A stretch of DNA of 6,929 bases, from NCBI GenBank assembly GCA_009788105.1, contig WQSD01000064.1, positions 1 through 6,929 on the forward strand, given 5' to 3'. Below the pieces are notes generated by a model that made no database searches, was not told the origin of the DNA, and worked only from the letters and a program-made list of their open reading frames with translations. Origin of the DNA: Oscillospiraceae bacterium (GTDB lineage: Bacteria > Bacillota > Clostridia > Oscillospirales > CAG-272). This document shows, one piece after another, positions 1 through 6,436 of this stretch. The first letter of the stretch is position 1. Each line of letters opens with the position of its first letter. The position numbers were made by a program, and so were the translations under genes.

Positions 1-1128
1 AAGTTGAACACGCAAAAGACGCGAAACATACGAGCCTTGTACTGTGTTTTGCAGACTTCGCATGGAAATGCGGTAAAATCCGCTTCCACCAGCTGGTACA
101 TCAATGGCATAGCGAACCCATTGTCCGACGTGTGTCCAACGGGGGTCGCCGCCGCCACCGCCGCCCATAGTATTCAAATACACTCGAGATGGGTGCTGTG
201 GGTATGTAAGAGGAGATGAACCATCGTTTGATGGATGAAGAACCGTGTCAGAAACAGCATCCGGGAACTGGGCATCGATAATGTCCCAACGTTCACGGCG
301 GTCAACTTGACGCCAGTAAACTTTGTTGACTGTTCCCATGCCATATCCACGACTTTTGAAATAGGCTAAATATTCTTCGTAGGACATTGTTCCTTCATAC
401 GGGAAAAGAACCATGTCAGAAATAACCATCGGTTCGCGCTGTGCAAGAAGGGAGATGGTGTTGTACCCTTGGTCAAAGAAAAACATAAACGGGTCAATAT
501 ACAGTCCACTTGAATCTCTAACTATGTATTCTCTCCACTCGGGTTCAAGCACAAGGGGGGGGCGCATATGGTTAGCCCCAATGTCAGTGCCAAAGATCGG
601 GCGGCCATAGCTGTCTAATTCATATTCAAGGCGGAAAACTTTGCTTAATGCAAGAAAGTTCGCCTCATAAAAAGGAAGTAAACCATTTATATATAGTGCG
701 CGCTCAATTCCTGTGCGACGAGTATTATCGGTAATGTTTGCAAAGTAGTCAAATGCAATAGAAAACATCCCTGCTTGCTCAACATAAAATGTCCATGACA
801 CAACGCCGTTATCCGGCAATAGCAGGACATTTTGGCGACCTGCGTACTCGTCGTGCACTTCGACACCTTCGGCGGTAGTGCGAGTCGGGTCGTAATCGGT
901 AACATCTATTTCGATTCTTCGTGTACCAAGTGGCACACCTGCGTGTATTGCTCTGTGTTCAGAATATGAAATAGCGGTAATAACATCAAGTATACTTCCG
1001 CCCGGAGTAATAAATCCTTCCGCGCCGCCGTTTTCGGCAGCCATAATAGCAGGAGCCGCTCCGACACCAAACAAAGTAAGCACCGCAAGCAACAAGGCTA
1101 TGGATTTAACAAGTCCACGCTTTTTCAT
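1..1128 (-). CDS. Secreted protein, N-terminal part; likely large sugar ABC transporter substrate-binding protein (partial at left edge)
   Basis: The frame is open from an ATG at 1128 down to base 1, giving 376 codons with no stop, so the gene continues beyond the window. The start is fixed by CGGAGG at 1135-1140, six bases upstream. Residues 1-31 are a typical signal peptide: MKKRGLVK, a hydrophobic core (ALLLAVLTLFGVGAA), then a likely cleavage site near AIMA-AE. Residues about 98-240 look like a beta-sandwich carbohydrate-binding-like module (SWTFYVEQAGMFSIAFDY, then ERALYINGLLPF). A second similar module appears to begin near 315 (VGQWVRYAIDVPAGGSGFYRISMRSLQN). From memory, this arrangement resembles the long N-terminal region of large extracellular solute-binding proteins (family 1) of Paenibacillus and clostridia, where the sugar-binding domain follows. 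That domain would lie outside the window, so the transport role is inferred; a secreted glycan-binding protein or enzyme is possible. Residues 322-327 are six consecutive glycines. Confidence 0.6.
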   Translation of the reverse strand, partial: MKKRGLVKSIALLLAVLTLFGVGAAPAIMAAENGGAEGFITPGGSILDVITAISYSEHRAIHAGVPLGTRRIEIDVTDYDPTRTTAEGVEVHDEYAGRQNVLLLPDNGVVSWTFYVEQAGMFSIAFDYFANITDNTRRTGIERALYINGLLPFYEANFLALSKVFRLEYELDSYGRPIFGTDIGANHMRPPLVLEPEWREYIVRDSSGLYIDPFMFFFDQGYNTISLLAQREPMVISDMVLFPYEGTMSYEEYLAYFKSRGYGMGTVNKVYWRQVDRRERWDIIDAQFPDAVSDTVLHPSNDGSSPLTYPQHPSRVYLNTMGGGGGGDPRWTHVGQWVRYAIDVPAGGSGFYRISMRSLQNTVQGSYVSRLLRVQL

Positions 1129-1260
1129 AAAAAACCTCCGAGATAAATTGAAAAATAAAAACAGCTTAATTTATGCTGAATGTAGTGTTGTATATTATGT
1201 AAAAACAATCACCTTTACAGGCAACCATAGCCGACACAATATCACTGGGTCGGGTACTGA
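1129..1260 (-). promoter_or_regulatory. Long 5' leader of the secreted-protein gene, with inverted repeats
   Basis: The promoter at 1266-1294 implies a leader of about 130 nt. Read in the transcript direction it holds three inverted repeats. The first spans 1253-1231 (CCGAC/GTCGG arms plus an inner CA/TG). The second spans 1219-1198 (TGTAAA/TTTACA, 10-nt loop). The third, 1178-1162 (CAGC/GCTG plus two inner pairs), is followed at once by a T-rich run, TTTTTATTTTT (1161-1151). The last could be a weak attenuator, but its stem is short. I do not recognise a known riboswitch or T-box. The ribosome site CGGAGG (1140-1135) closes the leader. Confidence 0.35.
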
Positions 1261-1265
1261 GTAAA

Positions 1266-1294
1266 ATAATATCACATTTCAATGCAGTTGTCAA
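1266..1294 (-). promoter_or_regulatory. Sigma-A-type promoter for the secreted-protein gene
   Basis: On the minus strand there is a perfect -35 TTGACA (1294-1289), a 17-bp spacer and TATTAT as the -10 (1271-1266). Transcription should begin near 1259. The region just upstream of the -35 is AT-rich with phased A-tracts, which would fit an UP element. No other sequence between here and the start codon matches as well. Confidence 0.8.
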
Positions 1295-1309
1295 TAGTAT
1301 TTGCAAAGA

Positions 1310-1374
1310 TTTTTTCGATGATTTTTTTCGTTTTTTGATTTTCGCCTCATTTTCTTTGTGTTTTTGGGTTTTTT
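1310..1374. other. Phased A/T-tracts (predicted curved DNA)
   Basis: Runs of T on the plus strand (A on the minus strand) start at 1310, 1322, 1331, 1339, 1350, 1361 and 1369, an average spacing close to one helical turn. Such phasing usually bends DNA. The array lies 16-80 bp upstream of the -35 of the minus-strand promoter. The bending and any effect on promoter strength are inferred. Confidence 0.4.
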
Positions 1375-1680
1375 GATGCCCTGCTCCCCCTTCCCCGTCG
1401 GCGCATTTGTTTTTTCACCATTGTGTGTTTCGCTTAACATCAACATCTTTCTTGTTGTTGGTTGCCCATCTCGTCAAGGAGAGTTGTTTGCGTGTAGAAG
1501 TTTGTGAACTTCTGTTTGTGAATTTTGCACATATAATGCAACATATTTATTTGCAGGGTGCAGGTTGCACAAAAATTTAGTTTTTACGGGTTGCGCGGTC
1601 TTTGATATTCTTTTAGTACCAATAGATTTTCATTGTTTTTATTAAAGGGTTGCATTTTGTCATAATTTGCAAAAAAGGGG
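1375..1680. other. Divergent intergenic region with small palindromes
   Basis: I see no credible gene in this stretch between the two divergent promoters. It contains a 7-bp-arm palindrome AGAAGTT-TGTG-AACTTCT (1496-1513), a second palindrome GTGCA-GGT-TGCAC (1558-1570), and five TGCA tetramers between 1526 and 1569, with two more at 1651 and 1668. A TATAAT at 1532-1537 has no fitting -35. The palindromes could be binding sites for a dimeric regulator, but nothing in the sequence identifies which. Confidence 0.3.
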
Positions 1681-1709
1681 TTGATTTATCTTTTTTTGTA
1701 TGGTATAAT
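1681..1709 (+). promoter_or_regulatory. Extended -10 promoter for the HTH-protein gene
   Basis: TTGATT (1681-1686) is followed by a 17-bp spacer and a perfect TATAAT (1704-1709). TGG directly before the hexamer (1701-1703) makes it an extended -10. Transcription should start near 1716, leaving a leader of about 100 nt before the HTH gene. Confidence 0.8.
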
Positions 1710-1715
1710 AAGGCA

Positions 1716-1815
1716 CAACCGAACATATTGTCGCAACAACATACCGTTGTTGTTTGTTAATGTGAACACTGGTTCGCCTTCGGGCTACCCACAAATCAAT
1801 TAGGAGAAAAACACC
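1716..1815 (+). promoter_or_regulatory. 5' leader of the HTH gene with two hairpins
   Basis: The leader holds a hairpin with arms CAACAAC (1734-1740) and GTTGTTG (1746-1752) around a 5-nt loop. A second hairpin at 1771-1789 pairs GGT with ACC and GCC with GGC around a stable C(TTCG)G tetraloop. The ribosome site AGGAG (1802-1806) sits 9 nt before the ATG, just downstream of the second hairpin and not buried in it. The hairpins may stabilise the mRNA; regulation by them is unproven. Confidence 0.4.
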
Positions 1816-2184
1816 ATGAACAAAAAACAACCAATCAACTACTATCAAGAGTACAAAGTCTTGAAAAAGCGCAGCGAACTGAAAAAACTGGAGCTTAAAC
1901 TTCTTGACAGCGACTCTCCGCGAAGCATAAAGGTTCAAAGTGATATTGACCTATGCTACTCAAAAATGGACGAAATCGAAAACGCCATCGAAACTTATGT
2001 GCCGGACGGCGTTGACACCCGCACCTTTAACCGCCTGTCTGACGAGCGAATGTTTCTTGAGTGCCGTTACCTTATGGGCATGACAATGGAGCAAACTGCA
2101 GAGGCTATGTATATCAGCCGCGACACCGCATATCGCATACGGCGACGAATCGTAAACGAAAATCCGCAGGGCGCGACTGCGTAG
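1816..2184 (+). CDS. Small HTH protein, sigma-70 region 4-like (ArpU/RinA, DUF1492-type)
   Basis: This 122-aa protein starts at an ATG preceded by AGGAG at 9-nt spacing. Residues 9-62 are charged and probably helical or coiled coil (QEYKVLKKRSELKKLELKLL, then a second stretch around KMDEIENAIETYV). Residues 74-113 form a helix-turn-helix like sigma region 4: LSDERMFLECRYLMGMT, a first helix around MEQTAEAMYI, then SRDTAYRIRRRI as the recognition helix. This layout, including the length, is that of the phage ArpU/RinA/DUF1492 group, which activates late or packaging genes in Gram-positive phages. Here it stands alone, with its own promoter and no phage structural genes nearby. It may be a leftover of an integrated element or a domesticated regulator. 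Its target is unknown. Divergent placement next to the secreted-protein gene allows, but does not show, control of that gene. Confidence 0.75.
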   Translation: MNKKQPINYYQEYKVLKKRSELKKLELKLLDSDSPRSIKVQSDIDLCYSKMDEIENAIETYVPDGVDTRTFNRLSDERMFLECRYLMGMTMEQTAEAMYISRDTAYRIRRRIVNENPQGATA

Positions 2185-2198
2185 TTTGAAGATGCCTT

Positions 2199-2442
2199 GG
2201 GGAGCTTTCGCTCCTCTCAGACTGAAGAGAATGGTCAAAGTCATGGGGTTTCACCCCACACCCGACCACCTTTTTGTAAAAAGGTGGAACAAAAACTTTT
2301 TCTCAAAAGCATGAAATGCTTTTGTACAAAGGTTTTTGAAAGTCCAGAAAACTTTTTGCAAAAAGTTTTTTGGTGGGGTTTGGGGCAACGCCCCAAGGTG
2401 TTTAAGAGTTTATCGACAGTCCACGGGGAGCTTTCGCTCCCC
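2199..2442. repeat. Cluster of seven hairpins, bracketed by identical 16-bp motifs
   Basis: Seven inverted repeats follow one another with almost no gap: 2199-2216 (GGGGAGC/GCTCCTC), 2244-2258 (TGGGGT/ACCCCA), 2266-2287 (CCACCTTTTT/AAAAAGGTGG), 2290-2338 (11-bp outer stem with one G-T pair, then CAAAAGCAT/ATGCTTTTG around GAA), 2348-2369 (perfect palindrome, AAAACTTTTTG in each half), 2380-2396 (TTGGGGC/GCCCCAA) and 2425-2442 (GGGGAGC/GCTCCCC). The first and last share 16 identical bases (2199-2214 and 2425-2440). CCACC at 2266 and GGTGG at 2372 could also pair, closing a larger multibranched fold. No open frame here looks coding. This resembles the palindromic interspersed repeats of clostridial genomes and may be a non-autonomous element or a nested set of terminators. 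Confidence 0.7.
2348..2371. terminator. Possible bidirectional terminator inside the hairpin cluster
   Basis: This is a perfect palindrome with A-tract and T-tract arms around a GC centre, ending in six Ts on the plus strand and, by symmetry, Ts on the minus strand. It could stop transcription from the HTH gene, whose stop lies 164 nt upstream. The stem is AT-rich, so efficiency is doubtful. Confidence 0.35.
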
Positions 2443-2453
2443 TTTTTCTTTTT
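2425..2453 (+). terminator. Intrinsic terminator upstream of pyc
   Basis: A perfect 7-bp GC-rich stem, GGGGAGC (2425-2431) with GCTCCCC (2436-2442), closes a TTTC loop and is followed by TTTTTCTTTTT (2443-2453). It should end transcripts from the HTH gene. It lies 12 bp before the -35 of the pyc promoter and so insulates pyc from upstream transcription. Confidence 0.8.
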
Positions 2454-2465
2454 GCATCTTTCCAC

Positions 2466-2494
2466 TTGCAATTCCTTCAAAACTGTGGTATACT
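2466..2494 (+). promoter_or_regulatory. Extended -10 promoter for pyc
   Basis: TTGCAA (2466-2471), a 17-bp spacer and TATACT (2489-2494), preceded by TGG at 2486-2488, make an extended -10 sigma-A promoter. Transcription should start near 2501, giving a short leader of about 25 nt with no room for a riboswitch. No operator palindrome is evident around it. Confidence 0.75.
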
Positions 2495-2525
2495 ACATAC
2501 AATCATATAACAAGGAGAACCGCCC

Positions 2526-5500
2526 ATGAAAAAAATCAACAAACTGCTGGTCGCCAATCGTGGCGAGATAGCTATTCGTATTTACCGTGCGTGTAACGAG
2601 CTTGGCATTCGTACCGTTGGTATTTACTCAGAGGAAGATAAGTATAATCTCTTCCGTACCAAGGCAGACGAAGCATACTGCCTTGGAGAAGGGAAGACAC
2701 CGTTGGGCGCATACCTTGACATAGAGAACATTATCCGCATTGCAAAGGCAAAGGGAGTGGATGCAATCCACCCGGGGTATGGCTTTTTGTCCGAGAACGC
2801 AAACTTTGCCGAGGCGTGCGAAGCGGCAGAGATAATTTTCGTCGGCCCTCCTGCTTCGGTACTGCGTAAAATGGGGGACAAGCTGGCGGCGAAAGAAATT
2901 GCCAAAGCCTGCAACGTTCCCACTATTCCCGGTTCAGACGTTCCCCTGCTGTCCACAGAAGATGCACAACAGCGTGCCGCCGAGTATGGCTATCCTGTTA
3001 TCCTAAAGGCGGCGGCAGGTGGCGGCGGACGGGGAATGCGCCGTGCCGACACCCCCGAGGAGCTTGCTTCTGCCTTTCAGTTAGTGCAAAACGAAGCCCT
3101 AAAGTCCTTTGGCAACGGAGATATTTTCATGGAAAAATATCTTGTCCGTCCAAAGCATATCGAAATTCAAATTATGGCAGACACCCACGGAAACGTTGTT
3201 CATCTTTTCGAGCGGGACTGCTCACTTCAGCGTCGCTATCAAAAAGTCATCGAAATTGCCCCCGCCCTCTCCCTGACAGATGCCACCAAACAGGCATTAT
3301 ATGCTGATGCGGTGAAAATCGCAAAGCACGTGAGCTATGTAAACGCAGGCACATTCGAGTTTCTTGTGGACGCAAGCGGCAACCACTACTTCATCGAAGT
3401 CAACCCCCGTGTTCAGGTGGAGCATACTATCACCGAAGTTGTTACCGGCATTGACATTGTGCAGACACAAATTCAAGTGGCGCGGGGTGCCATGCTGTCC
3501 GACGAGGTCATCGGCATACCAAGCCAAGAAAGTGTGGCAGTAAACGGAGTTGCTATCCAGTGCCGTGTGACCACCGAGGACCCCCAAAACAGCTTTTCCC
3601 CTGACGTGGGCAAGATTACTACATATCGCTCCAGCGGAGGTTTTGGAGTGCGTCTTGACGCAGGAAATGCGTATACCGGGGCTGAGATTTCCCCTTTCTA
3701 TGACAGCCTGCTTGTGAAAGTGACCGCCTTTGACCGCACTTTTGAGGGAGCAAGACGAAAGTCTATTCGTGCTATCAACGAAATGCGGGTGCGCGGGGTT
3801 AAGACTAACATTCAGTTCCTGTCTAACATTTTGATTCACCAGCAGTTTAAGTCAATGGATTTGCACACTACATTTATTGACGACACCCGTGAGCTGTACA
3901 ATTTCAGCGACTCCCGTGACCGCGCAAGCAAACTTCTTTCATATATCGGAGATGTTGTCGTCAACGGCAAGCTGACCGCTCCTGCTAACATTGAACGCCC
4001 GGTTGTCCCCTCTTTCAGCGGGGAAAAAGCAAACGGACTAAAGCAAATTCTTGACACCGGTGGAGCAGAGGCGGTGAAGCGGTATGTGTTAGACAGCAAA
4101 GCCCTTTTGCTGTCTGACACCACCATGCGGGACGCACACCAGTCCCTGCTTGCCACCCGTGTCCGCACCCGTGACCTTACGGCAATTGCAGACTATACCA
4201 GCTTTGCCGCACCAAATCTTTTCGCCCACGAAATGTGGGGGGGAGCTACTTTTGACGTGACATACCGCTTTTTGCGGGAATGTCCATGGGAGCGAGTTGC
4301 ACAGCTACGGAAGCGGATTCCTAACGTGCCATTTATGATGCTACTTCGTGGGGCGAACGCAGTTGGATACACAAACTACCCTGACAATCTTGTACAGCAG
4401 TTTATCCGCGAGGCGGCGACAGCAGGCATTGATGTGTTCCGTATTTTCGACTCCCTGAACTGGCTACCGAACATGGAACTGTCCATTGAATCTGCCCTTG
4501 AAACAGGGAAGTTGGTGGAGGGTTATATTTGCTATACCGGAGATATTGACGACCCTGCCCGTGACAAGTACACTCTTGGTTACTATGTGAACATGGCGAA
4601 AGAGCTTGAGAAGCGTGGAGTGCATATCCTTGGTATTAAAGACATGGCAGGACTGCTAAAGCCTTATGCGGCAGAGCGGCTTGTGCGTGCTTTGAAAAAC
4701 GAAGTGGGCTTGCCCATTCACCTGCACACCCATGACAGTAGCGGAAACGGGGTTGCCGCCATTCTTAAAGCGGCGGAAGCGGGGCTTGACATTGCAGATG
4801 TTGCTATCTCGTCCATGGCGGCGCTGACCAGCCAGCCAAGTATGAACGCTGTTGTCACCGCCCTTGCAGGAAGCCAGCGGGACACAGGCATTTGTGACCG
4901 CACTCTACAGCCAATTGCAAGCTATTGGGCGGCGTTGCGTACAGCTTACGCCCCATTCGAGTCCGACCTAAAGTACCCCTCAACCGAGGTGTATCAGCAC
5001 GAAATACCAGGGGGGCAGTACACCAACCTGTTGGCACAAGTGAAATCCCTTGGCATGGGCGAGCGATTCACCCAAGTGAAAGAAATGTACGCAGATGTGA
5101 ACGCTATGCTTGGCGATATTGTAAAGGTGACACCCTCCAGCAAAATGGTAGGCGATTTTGCCATATTCATGGTGCAAAACGGCTTGACACCGCAAAATAT
5201 TAAAACTGCAGGGGCGGGGCTTGCCTTCCCTGACTCGGTTATCAGCTATATGCAGGGAATGATGGGGCAACCTGAGGGGGGCTTTGACCCGGAGTTGCGT
5301 GCCATGATTCTTGGCGGGAGGGAAAGCATTGACTGCCGTCCGGGGCAGCTCTTACCACCTGTTGACTGGGAGGCTGTGAAAGGGGAGGTGTCCGCGTTCT
5401 GCCGCAACCCGGAGATGAAAGAGCTGGTGTCATATGTGCTTTATCCAAAGGTGTTCCGTGACTTCTGCGAGACCACCCAAAATGACCACTCTCTAACTAC

Positions 5501-5948
5501 CCTGGAAAGCCCTGTCTTTTTCTATGGACTGCAAACTGACCAAACCACCGAAGTGGAAATTGAAGAGGGCAAGACGCTGATTATTAAGTTAGTGGGGGTT
5601 CATGACCCTGACAAAGACGGCAAGCGTCGTGTGTCATTCGAGTTTAACGGCCACCGCCGCGAGGTTATGATAGCCGACAGCTCTGCCACCGCCGCGATTG
5701 TAGAGGTAACAAAAGCCGACCCGAACAATCCCTGTGAAATTGGGGCGGGCATCCCTGGTATGGTAAGCAAAATCGCCGTGCAGGTGGGCGAAACTGTGAA
5801 AGCAGGGCAAACCCTTGCCATTATCGAAGCCATGAAAATGGAAACCGCCGTTGCCGCCAAATGCGACGGAGTGATTGAGCGAATTTTAGTGGCACAAAAC
5901 CAATCTGTAAAAGCAGGGGAGCTTGTGATGGTGGTGAAGGGCGAGTAA
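2526..5948 (+). CDS. pyc: Pyruvate carboxylase (EC 6.4.1.1)
   Basis: This 1140-aa biotin enzyme carboxylates pyruvate to oxaloacetate using ATP and bicarbonate in the cytoplasm, refilling the TCA branch and feeding aspartate and C4-acid synthesis. The start has AAGGAG (2512-2517) at 8-nt spacing and the usual N-terminus (KLLVANRGEIAIRIYRAC). Residues 1-455 are biotin carboxylase: HPGYGFLSE (82-90), ATP loop GGGGRG (165-170), ERDCSLQRRYQK (229-240), EVNPRVQVEHT (291-301). Residues about 525-820 are the carboxyltransferase barrel: DTTMRDAHQS (531-540, metal ligand D536), MLLRGANAVGY (605-615), carbamylated lysine K705 in GIKDMAG, HLHTHD (ligands H734, H736) and T768 in LTSQPS. Residues about 456-525 and 1000-1065 should form the allosteric domain. 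The carrier domain (about 1073-1138) has EAMKMET with biotinyl K1104. Length and domain order are normal and all key residues are intact. No biotin ligase gene is in view. The carrier domain argues against 2-isopropylmalate synthase-like or separate-subunit readings. Confidence 0.98.
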   Translation: MKKINKLLVANRGEIAIRIYRACNELGIRTVGIYSEEDKYNLFRTKADEAYCLGEGKTPLGAYLDIENIIRIAKAKGVDAIHPGYGFLSENANFAEACEAAEIIFVGPPASVLRKMGDKLAAKEIAKACNVPTIPGSDVPLLSTEDAQQRAAEYGYPVILKAAAGGGGRGMRRADTPEELASAFQLVQNEALKSFGNGDIFMEKYLVRPKHIEIQIMADTHGNVVHLFERDCSLQRRYQKVIEIAPALSLTDATKQALYADAVKIAKHVSYVNAGTFEFLVDASGNHYFIEVNPRVQVEHTITEVVTGIDIVQTQIQVARGAMLSDEVIGIPSQESVAVNGVAIQCRVTTEDPQNSFSPDVGKITTYRSSGGFGVRLDAGNAYTGAEISPFYDSLLVKVTAFDRTFEGARRKSIRAINEMRVRGVKTNIQFLSNILIHQQFKSMDLHTTFIDDTRELYNFSDSRDRASKLLSYIGDVVVNGKLTAPANIERPVVPSFSGEKANGLKQILDTGGAEAVKRYVLDSKALLLSDTTMRDAHQSLLATRVRTRDLTAIADYTSFAAPNLFAHEMWGGATFDVTYRFLRECPWERVAQLRKRIPNVPFMMLLRGANAVGYTNYPDNLVQQFIREAATAGIDVFRIFDSLNWLPNMELSIESALETGKLVEGYICYTGDIDDPARDKYTLGYYVNMAKELEKRGVHILGIKDMAGLLKPYAAERLVRALKNEVGLPIHLHTHDSSGNGVAAILKAAEAGLDIADVAISSMAALTSQPSMNAVVTALAGSQRDTGICDRTLQPIASYWAALRTAYAPFESDLKYPSTEVYQHEIPGGQYTNLLAQVKSLGMGERFTQVKEMYADVNAMLGDIVKVTPSSKMVGDFAIFMVQNGLTPQNIKTAGAGLAFPDSVISYMQGMMGQPEGGFDPELRAMILGGRESIDCRPGQLLPPVDWEAVKGEVSAFCRNPEMKELVSYVLYPKVFRDFCETTQNDHSLTTLESPVFFYGLQTDQTTEVEIEEGKTLIIKLVGVHDPDKDGKRRVSFEFNGHRREVMIADSSATAAIVEVTKADPNNPCEIGAGIPGMVSKIAVQVGETVKAGQTLAIIEAMKMETAVAAKCDGVIERILVAQNQSVKAGELVMVVKGE

Positions 5949-5954
5949 CTCAAT

Positions 5955-6356
5955 ATGAAACGCAAACAACTTCACAAAATGCTACGCTCTATCATCTTCA
6001 AACAGTTTTTTTGGAACAGTCCGTGGTTTTTCGGTTTGTTTGTTGTATCTGTTCAGAAAAAATATCCCTTTGTTGATGATGGACATCTTACAGTCAGTCG
6101 GGCGATATTGTGGGTGTGCGAAGCAATTTTTGCTATGCCATTTATTATAATTGTCTTTACGGGGTCAATTGAAGCAATTAGCATGACACTTCTGCTGATT
6201 TTATTGCTCGCGTCACCCTTTTCTGCTCTGCTCTTGTCTGCTCCCTCGTATATTTATTTGTACAACAAATACAAAGATGTAGACATGGGAACGCCTGAGC
6301 CGAGAAAGAAAACACTAAAAGAAAATCGATTTAACCCATTCGATAACCATTTTTAG
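5955..6356 (+). CDS. Predicted small membrane protein of unknown function
   Basis: I do not recognise this 133-aa protein. It starts six bases after the pyc stop, with only a weak ribosome site (AAGGGCGAG, 5937-5945, inside the end of pyc), so translation may be coupled to pyc. The N-terminus is basic (MKRKQLHKMLRS) and is followed by an aromatic, possibly membrane-associated segment (residues 18-33). Two clear hydrophobic segments lie at about 49-69 (AILWVCEAIFAMPFIIIVFTG) and 74-101 (through LLLILLLASPFSALLLSA). The C-terminal 30 residues are polar and charged (EPRKKTLKENRFNPFD), probably cytoplasmic. Base use is more AT-rich than pyc. It is not like the gamma subunit of oxaloacetate decarboxylase, which is shorter with one membrane helix. 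Cotranscription with pyc is likely since no terminator or promoter separates them. Function is unknown; a chance gene neighbour is quite possible. An alternative start at residue 9 exists. Confidence 0.7.
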   Translation: MKRKQLHKMLRSIIFKQFFWNSPWFFGLFVVSVQKKYPFVDDGHLTVSRAILWVCEAIFAMPFIIIVFTGSIEAISMTLLLILLLASPFSALLLSAPSYIYLYNKYKDVDMGTPEPRKKTLKENRFNPFDNHF

Positions 6357-6379
6357 TTGCGAAGGGAACGGACTAATCC

Positions 6380-6411
6380 TGTAGGGGCGACCGTCCTCGG
6401 TCGCCCGCCCG
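6380..6411. repeat. GTAGGGGCG hairpin repeat, copy 1
   Basis: The 9-mer GTAGGGGCG (6381-6389) heads a perfect 9-bp hairpin, GGGCGACCG (6385-6393) with CGGTCGCCC (6398-6406), loop TCCT, then GCCCG. It starts 24 bp after the membrane-protein stop. No T-run follows, so it is not a standard terminator, though it might protect the 3' end of the pyc transcript. Confidence 0.7.
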
Positions 6412-6436
6412 AAGCGATACAGGCAAAACACCCGTC

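Noticed and set aside
4..219. Open frame on the plus strand, and a second at 413-610
   Set aside because: Both lie antisense within the longer minus-strand secreted-protein frame, which has a signal peptide, ribosome site and promoter; neither plus frame has a ribosome site or recognisable protein.
687..1088. Two short minus-strand frames (687-905 and 906-1088)
   Set aside because: They are in another frame of the same strand as the secreted-protein gene and lack starts with ribosome sites.
1198..1253. Possible known riboswitch in the minus-strand leader
   Set aside because: The stems are short and no conserved core of a riboswitch class I know could be matched.
1532..1537. TATAAT as an additional plus-strand promoter
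   Set aside because: No acceptable -35 lies 16-18 bp upstream and no gene begins soon after; the promoter at 1681-1709 is far better.
1660..1938. Minus-strand 92-aa open frame
   Set aside because: It is antisense to the HTH gene, its promoter and leader; its hydrophobic look comes from reading lysine-rich coding sequence and T-rich DNA backwards.
2197..2529. Plus-strand 110-aa frame and an opposing frame at 2241-2480
   Set aside because: They run through the hairpin cluster, terminator and pyc promoter; the predicted residues simply reflect palindromic repeats.
3297..3839. Minus-strand 180-aa frame inside pyc
   Set aside because: Pyc in this region encodes conserved catalytic motifs on the plus strand; the antisense frame has no ribosome site or known motif.
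5600..5965. Minus-strand 121-aa frame overlapping the pyc end
   Set aside because: It is the complement of the biotin-carrier domain coding sequence and has no supporting signals.
5955..6356. Oxaloacetate decarboxylase gamma-like partner for pyc
   Set aside because: The gamma subunit has a single N-terminal helix and is shorter; this protein has two central hydrophobic segments, and no alpha or beta subunit is nearby.
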